A stretch of 64,000 nt of DNA, from contig MU867092.1 in assembly GCA_033725935.1 (NCBI GenBank), forward strand, positions 62,001-126,000, given 5' to 3'. Under the pieces are notes generated by a model, which was not told where the DNA came from, did not search any database, and worked only from the letters and a program-made list of their open reading frames with translations. Source of the stretch: Cladorrhinum sp. PSN259 (lineage: Eukaryota; Ascomycota; Sordariomycetes; Sordariales; Podosporaceae). Both the position numbers and the translations under genes were made by a program. This document shows positions 11,260 through 21,221 of this stretch, one piece after another (within the stretch, counting starts at the first letter, position 1; every line of letters begins with the position of its first letter).

Positions 11260-11641
11260 CCGGCCCGAACCCTAAAAGCGCAAATCAAAGTCAGGCCCGG
11301 AGGCATGGAGCGACATACGTATGCTACTGTGACATGTATCTGCGGGCAGCTGGGCGCCTAGTATCTGGGTGAGATAGATTTCCTTCCTGACGAACAATGA
11401 GAATCTCATGACCCTAAACCAGGGATTGAATTGCTCCAGCTCTAACCACAACAATGCTGAAATTTCCTTCCCACTATATGCCACCTGAAAACAGACTCCT
11501 ACCTGCCAAACTCGTTCACCGGAAAGGAGTCAAGTGCATTGAGCACAGACAGACAGGCATTGCCGTACAACAAAATATTTAACATTTGAATTGCCTATCA
11601 CTCGGTTAGAGCTCCGAGTTATGAACCCAAGCTCACAAAAT

Positions 11642-13563
11642 TCACGCTGGAACATCGGGTAGTTGTGCTTTTGGTTCTCTTCCACGACCACCACCACGGT
11701 CAAAATCTTTCCGGTCAATGCATTTTGGCCTCCAAAATTCCAAGGTTTCCTCCTTGCTCAGCTTAGGGGCCGTTTTCGCGTAAATTCCGCCCTGTGGCAA
11801 GCCAGGTGCGTATACAACGGGCCATGTTGGAATAATACATATTTCCTGTGGTGAAAAAAAAGAAAAAGAAAAAAAGATCAGCTGACATGACCGTCAAAGT
11901 CGAAAAAAGAGATGATTAGGAAGCTTACATTTACTGCACATTGCCGGTCACATTCGGTCCATGTGTCCCATCCTATCCAGGCAAGCACATTTTCGGATAA
12001 TTTACGATATTGGTTGATTTCCTTCTGGAGAACATGCAGATTTCCCTTTGAACTGCCGTTTTCCAAAGCGTCAGTGGTCCGGCGCTCGCTCCACTCGAAA
12101 AGGTCCCATTCCCAGCGACAAAGTTTCTCAATAACGACTTTTGTCGAGCGATAGAGAATCCTTTCTGACCGCGCAAGTTTCTGAACATCTACAAGAGCAA
12201 TATAAACTGATGAACACCGCGAGATTACCCTGTCCCTTGTTCTGGTGATATCCCCGCCCCAGTTATTGGATGCCGGGTATTCCAGATACGAAACAAGGAT
12301 TGCATGAGAGAGCTCGTGAATTTTGGTAATGATGGCATGTGCTTGGCTCTCGGTGCTTTTCTCCCACTGAAAAGCAGCCGATATTTCCTTTGCACGTGTT
12401 CCATGGTGCGCATTGATAGTCGTCAACAAAGCACGCCAGTCTATTCCTGAGCAGCTATGTTGATCCGAGGTGATTTCTCGTAGCCATTTATGCACGAGGT
12501 CAGCATCTCTGCGATCAATATCGTGAAGACGATGACCTCGACGCAAACCCCAGCCGTTTTCGTACTTTTGTTTTGCCACAATGCCACCGTGGTGGGAATT
12601 TTGTAGACTGGTAAGCCCCAGGTCATAAAAGGAGACCATTTTGCAGACATCAAGCTTGACCCTCTGCTCCGAGGGACCGCCTCCCCCGTAGCCGCCGTAG
12701 TGCCAGGTGGCAGACCGGGCCCACTCATATGAACCTTGTTCAGAAAAAACATTTCCGAATCCAAGCGGCGGCTGGCGGTTGGGGTCTCGGGGAAGTGATT
12801 CGTTGTGGACGTCTTGGCTTGGTGCAGTGATGTTGGTGATGAAGAGTTCACGCACTTGTGAAGCATCAAAGTCGCATATCAACACTTCAAATCCAGCGTT
12901 CATGCGAACGATGGCGTCGATCCCGTTCGGGTCAGCGACTAGGCGGCACAGATCTAAGGCTCGTTGATCTTCGTCGTAGATGAGATCGTAAGAAGGATCA
13001 ACAGGCACATGTCGCTGCAAAATAGCCATCTGAGAGTCAAGGGTGCCGGCGGGAGTTAACGTTGCCGACTGGCCGTCCAAGTAAAGAATCTTGAGCGTGC
13101 GTGTGGTGGCATAAACATTTAGAGCCGCTTGACCGGAGCCTCCATATATTCCCACAGACATTTCGGCATCAAAGGCGAAGAATGTTGGCTTTTTCAGTAG
13201 GCGCGTCGAGCCAGCATGGTAAAGAAGGGTGTGGGGCGGGATTGTCCCGACTACGATCGAGTGTCCGTTGGGAGCGTACGAGTTGGGCCATTGCTTGAGC
13301 AGACCCTGCACCGAGTCGAAGATGAAGGGAGCGACGGCATCGTATGCATGCTGGGCGCTGTTGCGATGGTCATGGTCAATCGGTTTATGCGGCCTTGGTA
13401 GTCGAAATGCATTTAAGAAAACGATGGCAGCCGTGAGAAGGCCGATAATTGTGACACCGACGTAGGGGAGCCTTCGTAATGTCGTTATCGCTTTGGATGT
13501 TGATGTTGGTACCACACTGAAAGGCAGCGCATGGCCAGCCAAACGCTTCTGGGAAATGGCCAT
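11642..13563 (-). CDS. Uncharacterised membrane-anchored fungal protein
   Basis: Not a named family to me, though it resembles unannotated ascomycete proteins with a GHSIV..GT..TLLYH segment followed by a FDAEMS-like segment. The model is complement(join(11642..11845, 11929..13563)), 612 aa from the internal Met at 13563; an upstream in-frame Met at 13671 would add 36 residues. One membrane segment at residues 34-53 (YVGVTIIGLLTAAIVFLNAF) suggests a type II protein with the bulk outside the cytosol. The 83-nt intron (11846-11928) has GTAAGC donor and CACAG acceptor, phase 0. After splicing, Cys motifs TECDRQC and EICIIPTWP continue, followed by a Gly/Arg-rich tail. It is on the same strand as, and 3' of, the ART-like gene. 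Confidence 0.75.
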
Positions 13564-13914
13564 CAGAGGGGGCCCGCTTGGGGTTGTGGGGCAAAGCTGG
13601 AGTGCAGTAGAACTGCTAGCACACCAAGTGGAGTGGGAAATCGAGTCGCCGGAACAACGACACGGCGACAAGAAATGTCAGGGCATATAGCACATATGTA
13701 TTTGTTCCAGACTCCCTTTTCCCGCTTTAAATCCATCCGAGCGTGCCGCAGGGATTCTCGGTTGGTTCCCACGAAGGGAGGTACTTGTACGCTCGCGAAT
13801 TAATCTGCCCACACTGTATAGCACACTGTGAACGCCCCGGGGTGTCATTCAAGTTCCAGGTTGGGCCTACACGAGCAATCTTTCTTTCATTTCTAGCCAT
13901 CATGAGAGAGATCA
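13564..13914. other. Intergenic spacer
   Basis: Lies between two same-strand genes: the 3' side of the ART-like gene and the leader of the membrane-anchored gene. Its lower part (13564-13671) would be coding if the upstream Met at 13671 is used. I see no other feature. Confidence 0.5.
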
Positions 13915-15075
13915 TCATCCATGCTTCCAATTATTTGTTCCTGCTAGATATGTGACCTTGTTTTGGCGGCCGGGTTGAATGTGATTTTCAAGATCTGCTT
14001 GTCTCATTAGCACTTCTCGCATCGGCATTACCGGCCACCGTTTCCAATTTCCGGCAGATTTTCCCGGGCCGCAGGACGGGCGAACCTCAACACCAGCCAT
14101 GGCAATGGCTCGACTACTCGTTTCATTGCAGGCTGCGAAGAGCCAAATCTTCTCAGTAACCTCGTAGACTGTCCGAAACGCGTGCATGGTTGACTGCACA
14201 ACAAAAATGGTCAGCTGAAACCTTGAATGTCGGCTAGGGCACCCGGATAACTCACCCGGGGGATCCGCGAACCAATCACTCCCCAGTTCTTTCTCTGTGA
14301 TTTGGGAGGCGGCGCAAGAGATGATGGCTTGCCCATCCTTTTTGGATTCGTGTTCCCTTTGCACCACTCATCACCAGATTACTCGTTAGCTTACCGTCAA
14401 GACCCACGTTCCCAGCACTGCCAGTTGACCAACCTCTTCCAGTTCCTCTTCTTCCAGCGGTGTTTGGGGGTTGGGGATGAGATACAAGCCTTCGCCGGAA
14501 TTCATCGTCTCCAAGGAAACTTTCGACACAAAGACAAGGCACTGGAATGGCTGCTGTGGCGTGCTCCGATTGAACACGTCCATATCCCAGGTTCCTGTCT
14601 CAGCGAAGAAGCTCCATGCAACGGCGAACTCGACAGAAGTGGACCAATACACTGCTGGTCCCGCTGAGAAGTAGCTTCCAGTTCGTGAAAAGCGGATGGA
14701 TGGTCCCCAACGAGAAAATGAATGCGCCACTTCATCGGTGATAAAATTACCGCATCCATGGAAGAGATAGATGGGTTCTGCCGACTCACTTGCTTTTGCA
14801 CCCGAGATTGCAGAGTTGATGCTGGATATATATGGTGCTAACGCCGAGATGTAGGTTTCCCGAGACGTAACCGTGATAGATCGGACCGGTATAGCGAGTT
14901 CCCGCGTTCCATCCCGGCGATACGATTCCTCAACGGCTTTCAAGGAGACAAGACGTCGAGGTGGGGGCGGCCCAGGTAGCCACCATCGGCGGGGGTTACC
15001 TGGATTGAGCAACACAGATTTATTCATGATGGGAACAGCCACAACGATGAGGACGAGAATAATACAGACCCTCAT
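13915..15075 (-). CDS. Secreted ADP-ribosyltransferase-like protein (putative)
   Basis: The model is complement(join(13915..14193, 14256..14294, 14395..15075)), 332 aa. It includes a 39-nt middle exon (RKNWGVIGSRIPR) needed to keep frame between VLGTWVLT and STMHAFRT; introns are 62 and 100 nt. The N-terminus MRVCIILVLIVVAVPIM is a likely signal peptide or anchor; a Met 8 residues upstream is possible. The central region has an order seen in ART folds: YLFHGCG (His about residue 106), then GPAVYWSTSVEFAVAWS (Tyr about 143), like the H and Y motifs of HYE-type enzymes. I could not pinpoint the third acidic residue, so activity is unproven. It lies between an unnamed membrane protein and an RNA cyclase-like gene, all on the same strand. 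Confidence 0.65.
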
Positions 15076-15406
15076 GGAACTACATTCTCCTACAGACATG
15101 ACGAATAAATGCTTAATCCATCCAACTCCTAAATCGCAGAGCCGCAGCCTTCCTTTTCTTCACTGTAAGGCTATGGGATATTCTCTTCTCACACACTCAC
15201 TGATGAGGGATAAAATGAACCACGCTAGGGTGCTGCCCTTTCCAAGAGTGACGCGGGATGTGGACAAATAACTCGAGTATGTGCCACGTTCAAGCCGAAT
15301 TGAGGTGGTGGGGGCGACCACACCCCATTCCACCAACCTTCCAGTCACAAGACCATTCGGCAAAAAAATGATTGCCCGGTTCGAGCCAGCCTCACTTCTC
15401 CCCTTT
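15076..15406. other. Intergenic spacer
   Basis: Upstream of the ART-like gene and downstream of the RNA cyclase-like gene. It should contain the ART-like promoter. No clear motif is visible. Confidence 0.5.
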
Positions 15407-16744
15407 CTACGAACCAAGACCAACACCATAGCATGCTACTCTATCTTCGCCATCTATCTCGACAATCTCCTGCCTCACTTCAGTAAAACTCTCCACCATC
15501 CACCAGCTGGTCTCACGGTGCAACGAAGTTTTGTCGACCCCATAGATCTTGCTCGATTCTTTTTGGCGCAAGTTAGTATTGGGGTCAAAATCACAAAAGA
15601 AAAAAAAGAACAGCTCATGAGGGTACGTACTGATTGCGGGTGTTTCCAGGTTGAACTCTGGGACCTCAACAGAGTGATTCTTGGCGATGGCGGATGATAA
15701 GCCGACGGCAAGACTCTGATATATGGCCAGCATATCTTCCATATACTCGCTCACAGCGTTTCCACTTCGAAGCTCAACCCACAAGCCGTGAATGCAGGCT
15801 CTGACAAGCTGCAATCCAATCTTCTCATCATCTCCTTCAATCTCTTTGGGAAACACATCCCTCTGGGGATATACTTCCTCGTATCCGATGTATGCAGCTG
15901 GCTGTTCACATGCTGCCACTATCAGAAGATGATATTGGTCATCTGGATCGGACTCGAACATGTCGACAACGACCTTAATTTCACCCCTGTTGCCAGCAAC
16001 TGCATCGTAGAGCTCATCCCTGAGAATCTTTTCAAACTGCTCAACAACACGCCGTGGAACGTGGGCCGTAGCACGAACCACCCGCACCATTCCTCTGCGT
16101 TTGAGCACAAAGCCGTCCAGTGGTTTCTTGAGGGGAGTTAATCTGACTGTTATTTTGCCAGGATACATGCAGGTATCTGTATGCCAGCCCTGCTCGTCTC
16201 CTGCAAGAAGCCGTATGTTTTCCTTGCCGATGCCAATGAGCTCCATGGTTGGCAAAAACACCTGACGGATGAAGATTATTGATGGAGCCCTGACGCAGAG
16301 TGTTCCCGCGCGGATGGTGAGCTCGATTCCGTCCAAGCTGGTAGTGGAGGGGTTTACTTTGGATGCTAACTGGGAGAAGAGAATATACGGTAGCATGGCA
16401 ATCATGAAGATGCCGGCTGCTCCTCGGATTGTGATGTCCAGTTTTGATGGGTAATTTCCTTTGATTGTTTCGATGCCTGCATGTGGGGTGAAGGTGAGCT
16501 CGCGGCTTGCTGTCTCATTGCCTTCAACCTTGGCTGATGTCAATAGAGCCAGGGTGTTGACTGCGATCGTATGCTCCGAACGAAGTCCGCCCACACCAGG
16601 TCTGTTGGCACGGATGGAGTGGATGTGGACAGGGCGGTTGAGTATGGCTGCGTAGGCAATGGCGTAACGTACCAGCCCCCCTCCTCCCTCGAACATGGTG
16701 CCATCAATGGCCATTACGTTTGATCCGCTGGTTGGCTCAAGCAT
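15407..16744 (-). CDS. RNA 3'-terminal phosphate cyclase-like protein (RTPC/EPT fold)
   Basis: The family converts RNA 3'-phosphates to 2',3'-cyclic phosphates using ATP. The N-terminus is typical: AIDGTMFEGGGGLVRYAIA, then RANRPGVGGLRSEH. The model is complement(join(15407..15558, 15631..16744)), 421 aa. The 72-nt intron 15559-15630 (GTACGT donor, ACTAAC branch, AAAAAG acceptor) is in frame and stop-free, so it also reads through; after it the C-terminus TSLHRETSWW resembles the family end. Two hallmarks look altered: the Gly-rich RG..PKGGG segment is replaced near residue 190 by CMYPGKITVRLTP, and where bacterial RtcA has E-H-L-x-D-Q this protein has EYMEDM (Tyr334). It may therefore be a divergent, non-cyclase member. 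Family firm, activity doubtful. Confidence 0.82.
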   Translation of the reverse strand: MLEPTSGSNVMAIDGTMFEGGGGLVRYAIAYAAILNRPVHIHSIRANRPGVGGLRSEHTIAVNTLALLTSAKVEGNETASRELTFTPHAGIETIKGNYPSKLDITIRGAAGIFMIAMLPYILFSQLASKVNPSTTSLDGIELTIRAGTLCVRAPSIIFIRQVFLPTMELIGIGKENIRLLAGDEQGWHTDTCMYPGKITVRLTPLKKPLDGFVLKRRGMVRVVRATAHVPRRVVEQFEKILRDELYDAVAGNRGEIKVVVDMFESDPDDQYHLLIVAACEQPAAYIGYEEVYPQRDVFPKEIEGDDEKIGLQLVRACIHGLWVELRSGNAVSEYMEDMLAIYQSLAVGLSSAIAKNHSVEVPEFNLETPAISTYPHELFFFFFCDFDPNTNLRQKESSKIYGVDKTSLHRETSWWMVESFTEVRQEIVEIDGEDRVACYGVGLGS

Positions 16745-17183
16745 GGCGAATAGCTGAATTGTTCAGATGTTGCAGATTGATCATACAGCGTTTTGATAAT
16801 GGCTGAAACTGTCACGGAAGGCGACCTGCCAGATATCTTTGTTGGAATCCACAAACCCATCAAGCCATTACACTGTGCAAGTAATAGAGCTGTACATAAA
16901 ACCCGTCCGCAGATCTAGTGCCCGTTTGGTAGTACTCATTGGCACAGCTAGCTCTTCGGGATATGAAACGTGAAAAGTAGGGCAGGTGCGCAACAATTCA
17001 ATGGCTGCCAGCTCGGCAGCCTGAGTTGACTGGAAGTTGAGCAAGGGGCGCCACCTGCAGCCAGCTTACTCAACCAATACATGGACCATAAAGATGATTG
17101 ATAGACACGCTCCCCACGGCTTCTCGGATACTGTTCGCAGCTTCTGCATCTTTCCTCCTGCTTACGTAGGTACGTATGAAAAA
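16745..17183. promoter_or_regulatory. Divergent promoter region, cyclase-like gene and TauD-like gene
   Basis: A 439-bp head-to-head spacer. Part of it may be 5' coding sequence of the dioxygenase if an upstream Met (17037 or 17094) is used, perhaps with a 54-nt in-frame intron ending CCACAG before 17221. No specific site was recognised. Confidence 0.4.
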
Positions 17184-18723
17184 ATGACACGCGCTGATGG
17201 CAACGATTTTCTTCCACAGTATGAGCCTCGTGAAGCTCTGGTCTCGGACTTCTGCCAGCGCAACCGGCTCTCGCCAACTGCGCTTACCGAGCTAAAGAAT
17301 CAGGCTGGTGAGCAATTGCCGCCCTTCTTTTCCGACATGGCATGGAAGGCCGAGGATATTCAGAGCCGCCACATTACTTTTCTCTCCAACTCTGAGCGGA
17401 ATGAAGTTTCCGATGCCTGTGCTGCTTTCGTGGGTGAGTTCAGTCAACCACAATGAATGCAGAGAACTCATCCCGCGGTTGATCTCGTGGCCTGACCACC
17501 CAAGTTCTCAGCGTCAGGAAAATCTTTGAACGACTTGGACAAATCCCTCTTTCCGTTGCCCCTTTTGGCAACTCGGCTCGCCGCAATTCGAAAGGACCTT
17601 CACCAAGGACTTGGCCTTGCAGTGCTCCGTGGGATTGGACGCACCAACATGTCTACTGTCGCTGAGATATTCACCACGTTTGCCGGCATCTCCAGTCATA
17701 TCGCACCACAACGGGCCAAGCAGGCTCGTAATAACATGATTGGTTAGTCACGCCCACCCCATATCGCTTTGCATAATGCACTCCAACCCCAACAGAACGG
17801 CTAACCCATAACCCTTGGCTCTGCCCGCTTACACAACAGTCCATATAACCCACATGGATAAAAATTCCGGCTCACTTCCCGCGCCATACCTGAATGGCCC
17901 GCTCGTAAGGCTCGCCCCCCCCCCCCCCCCCGCCACCTTCCGAGATGGCAAGTTCAACCTAGAACTGATCTTTTTCTTCCCAACCAAATGGTTGCAGCCT
18001 TTCCACACCGATCCTGCTGCTGATGTGGTCGCGATGTTTGTGATCCACCCGGCCTCCAACTGTGGTGGCGATGGACTCTTTGCTCCAGTCGCCTCCATCT
18101 ACAATCATTTAGCGGCGACGCGGCCGGATCTCTTGCACGAGCTCCTAAAACCAGATTGGCCCTTTGCTGCTACTGGCTCATCTCAACAGCAATCAAACGG
18201 GGACAACGGGGACGCGGACGGGAACGGGCTTAGGCGTGCAGTCATGTTTCTCAGCCCAATATCTGGCGCGCCGGAGATGTTGTTCTCACGCGGGGCGCTG
18301 ATCACCCGGTCGCACCGTGCAATTTCTGAAAAGCAGAATGCCGCGCTCGACGCGGCGCACTTCGCCGCCGAGACAGTAGCTTGCAGGGTGCAGTATCACG
18401 CTGGCGACTTGCTATTTTTCAACAATCGGCGAATCTTGCACGCGAGGGAGGGATTTACCGACAACGCAATGGTACCACCACATGTTGATATCGGTCGTGG
18501 GGTGGTGGAAGGGGGTGATGGTGGTCATGATGATATCAATGAGACGAAAAAACGACACATGCTAAGGCTCTGGTTGGGAGATCGGGAGCTAGCTGGAACC
18601 CCGCCGGGGCAGATGCTGCAACAGGTATGGCGGGACGCGTTTGATCGCAATGATGATGACCACACTTCCAAGCCCCATGTCAAAAAGGGTGGAAAGTGGC
18701 CTGCGGAACCTACTTGTGATTAA
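17184..18723 (+). CDS. TauD/TfdA-like Fe(II)/2-oxoglutarate dioxygenase
   Basis: The model is join(17184..17433, 17512..17742, 17840..17904, 17998..18723), 423 aa. Start is uncertain: 17184 needs no extra intron, while 17037 and 17094 are in frame upstream. Introns 1 and 2 have GTGAGT and GTTAGT donors; intron 3 (17905-17997, 93 nt) is in frame and stop-free and carries a run of about 16 C. Splicing intron 3 gives YLNGPLPFHTDPAAD, creating the iron-binding HxD motif context (FHTD). The distal His is in RRILHAREGF and the 2OG-binding Arg probably in HMLRLWLGD. Upstream FPLPLLATRLAAIRKDLHQG and GLAVLRGIG match fungal clavaminate-synthase-like relatives. The substrate cannot be told. It is followed on the same strand by GDP-mannose dehydratase. 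Confidence 0.85.
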
Positions 18724-19145
18724 CTTGGAGCACTTGGGAGTGTATCTTTCTTTGCTGTTGTGAGAGCAACATCTGATAGTGGTCTGGTCAGTTGGTCCCA
18801 TGCTAAATTGGCTGCCCGGTCGGTCGACCACATGCTGTGCCACGGGCGCTTATCAGGGTCGTACGTCGACGCCGTTTGCTACTGGGGTTCACATGGCTAC
18901 CCCTCTCAAGAGCCTCGTCTTCGATACAACCCCAGAAGTACCGTGCACTGTGTAAGGGTGTGCTTCGGGCACGTCGGGCATTATGCATTGTGCCCGCTTG
19001 TGGGTATCACCAATGGACTGGACGGGTGTAAGGGTTGGCTCGAACCAGGCTTTTTAGTGCATGGTTAGCACCTCGAGCAGCTGCTTCCTTGCACTCGAGG
19101 GAAAGCCTTGAGTCAGCGAGTGACACACAGTCCAGAGTATGAAAC
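18724..19145. other. Intergenic spacer, probable GMD promoter
   Basis: 422 bp between the dioxygenase stop and the GMD start, same strand. A B-box-like string (GGTTCGAGCC on the minus strand, near 19036-19045) occurs, but no tRNA fold can be built around it. I see nothing else. Confidence 0.5.
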
Positions 19146-20876
19146 ATGGCGGATTATGCAACAAACGAAGCGGCTTCTACCGGGGCGCCAAAGGTTGCCC
19201 TGATCACAGGTGAGTTTGTGATTTCCACTATCCTCAGGGGTGGTTGTTTACTCGCGCTCCTCAACCCCTGAGCAACCCAAAATCCAGAACTCAAATGAAG
19301 ATATTGCTGGGTTCAAAAAACGACATAGAGACACAAGCTGACTCGTCTGAATATCATAAATGCAGGTATCACAGGACAAGACGGCTCCTACCTTGCCGAG
19401 CTGCTCTTGGAAAAGGGCTATGATGTCCACGGACTGGTTAGACGTAACGCCTCTCGGGAGGGCGTTAACTGTAAGAACATAGAGTAAGTTCCGATATAAA
19501 TGCTAGCAGAAACGCTTTTTCGTTTACCTACCGCTCATTCAGCGAGATTGTGGGACGCATAAAACTGCACAAAGGAGACGTCACCGACTCGTACTATCTA
19601 ACCAACCTCCTTGGGAAAGTCCGGCCTCACGAGATATACCACTTGGCGGCACAATCCCATGTTAGCCAATCGTTCGAGTCACCGGGTTATACAATGCAGG
19701 TCAACGCGATTGGCACGCTCAACTTGCTCCAGGCCATTGTGACACAGGGTTTGCAGAAGCACACGAAGCTCTATAATGTGGGTTTTGGAATCTTCGGTTT
19801 CCTTCCGGGTCTCCCTGACTACCTACCTAGTCTCCCAGAACTGTTTCGAGTTGAGGAACTGACTGATTTCATACTATCTCATATGTCAGGCTGCAACGTC
19901 TGAAATCTTTGGCGGCACAGTCTCATACGGAATCAGGCTCAACGAACAATCTCCGTTCTGTCCCAAATCGCCCTATGCGATTTCCAAGGTCTCGGCATAC
20001 TGGTTCACTCGCAGCTACAGAGAGTCTTATGGCATCTGGGCAGTTAATGGCATTCTGTTCAATCACGAATCTCCTAGAAGAGGTACTTAGTACTACCACC
20101 TGTTTCTTTTCCCATTTCATATTAGCTAGGGAGCCCCATTGACCCTCTCCGTTTTACTGTGACTACCAGAGTGGGATCTTTGACAACTGACGGCTGACCG
20201 CACCTCTTTTGTCTCAATTCTGTAGGGAGCGGTTTCGTTACAATGCGCATCGCTCGCGGAGTTGCCTCTTACTGTCTCGGCATCAACAAAGACAAGCCCA
20301 TGACCCTGGCAGGCTTCGACATGGCGCGGGACTGGGGCCATGCCGTAGATTATGTCGGTGGAATGTGGGCAATGGTGCAGCAACAAATCCCGACAGACAT
20401 GGTACTGGCCACAGGTGTACAGCATACAATCAAGGAGTTGGTCCAGGCAGCGTTCTCGCATGTCGGTGTTCGAGTGGTGTAAGTCATAATTATTTGCCAA
20501 CTACAAACAATGGAATCAATTACTAGATCAGCTATCGCTCACACAGTTTATCAATGTTTTGTCTTACTTCAGTTGGCAATATGACAAGGGCGGGCAAATC
20601 ACCGGCGCATGTTCAAGTACTTCCGGGGATCTGCTGGTCAAAATTGACCACAGCCTGCTGCGGGCTGCAGAAGTGCCATGTCTACTCGGCGACAGCACAC
20701 TTGCCCGCAAGACAATTGGGTGGGAACCAACTATCACATTTGAGGTAAATTGAAAAGAAATTGCTCGTTCTACATGAAACAGTCCCTACGCTCTGACTAA
20801 CTCTATCTCATAGACTCTAGTAGGTGAGATGGTGGATTCAGAAATGAGTCGGTTGAAAGCCAAAATGGAAAGATGA
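19146..20876 (+). CDS. gmd: GDP-mannose 4,6-dehydratase
   Basis: Short-chain dehydrogenase-type enzyme making GDP-4-keto-6-deoxy-mannose, precursor of GDP-fucose, GDP-rhamnose or GDP-deoxytalose. The seven-exon model is join(19146..19209, 19366..19483, 19543..19777, 19890..20082, 20226..20478, 20573..20744, 20814..20876), 365 aa, normal for GMD. All six junctions keep phase. The NADP-binding Rossmann motif GITGQDGSY spans G22-G28; RRNAS follows; the catalytic set is TSE at 142-144 and Tyr168/Lys172 in SPYAISK; FNHESPRRG and GFVTMRIARG are further GMD hallmarks. The C-terminal third (exon 6) is more divergent than the core. No epimerase/reductase partner (GMER or RMD) is in this window. Identification is firm; the final deoxysugar is unknown. 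Confidence 0.92.
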
Positions 20877-21221
20877 TGCTGATAGGAAGAAGGGAGGTCT
20901 GCAGGTAGGGGCCAGATGTATTTGACGTAGGAAATAACCGAAAATATTGATAACCACGTTTTTAAAGACTTGGGGTTGCGACCTTCGAGTTCCAAAATTT
21001 AAAAGAGAACAGGTATTGAGTTTGCAGAAAAAGAAAAATGAAAAGAAAAATAAGAGGCAGAAGGATAGCACCATCGCTAAAAAGCAGGAAAAGAAAGACA
21101 ATGTGGGTACTCGACAAAAGATCCCAGCAGAAGATCTTACCAACAACTCCCCATTGTGGTCACCCCTTACCGTGCCCTCCCAACTTCTCTATTCACACTA
21201 CTACTAACTTCGAAACCAAAG
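20877..21221. other. Intergenic, convergent 3' ends
   Basis: 345 bp between the GMD and NLR-like stops. It contains an A-rich purine patch (about 21030-21100) and no recognisable gene. Confidence 0.55.

Larger units (their letters stand above)
9169..11641. other. Gene-free accessory spacer with transposon remnants
   Basis: About 2.5 kb without a convincing gene. Overlapping open frames at 9468-10249 have no recognisable domain and overlap an inverted-repeat element, so I do not call them. The stretch holds two fold-back elements (9709-9933 and 11101-11202) with related termini and a short perfect palindrome (11241-11259). The 10.3-11.1 kb part is AT-rich and stop-dense. Confidence 0.6.

Noticed and set aside
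14365..14394. Very short 28-nt intron joining VLGT-W to WCKGNT in the ART-like gene
   Set aside because: Too short for fungal splicing; the alternative with a 100-nt intron and a CACAG acceptor keeps frame and gives a better junction.
19030..19060. Possible tRNA B box (minus strand GGTTCGAGCC)
   Set aside because: Flanking bases do not form a T stem or acceptor stem, and no A box lies at the right distance.
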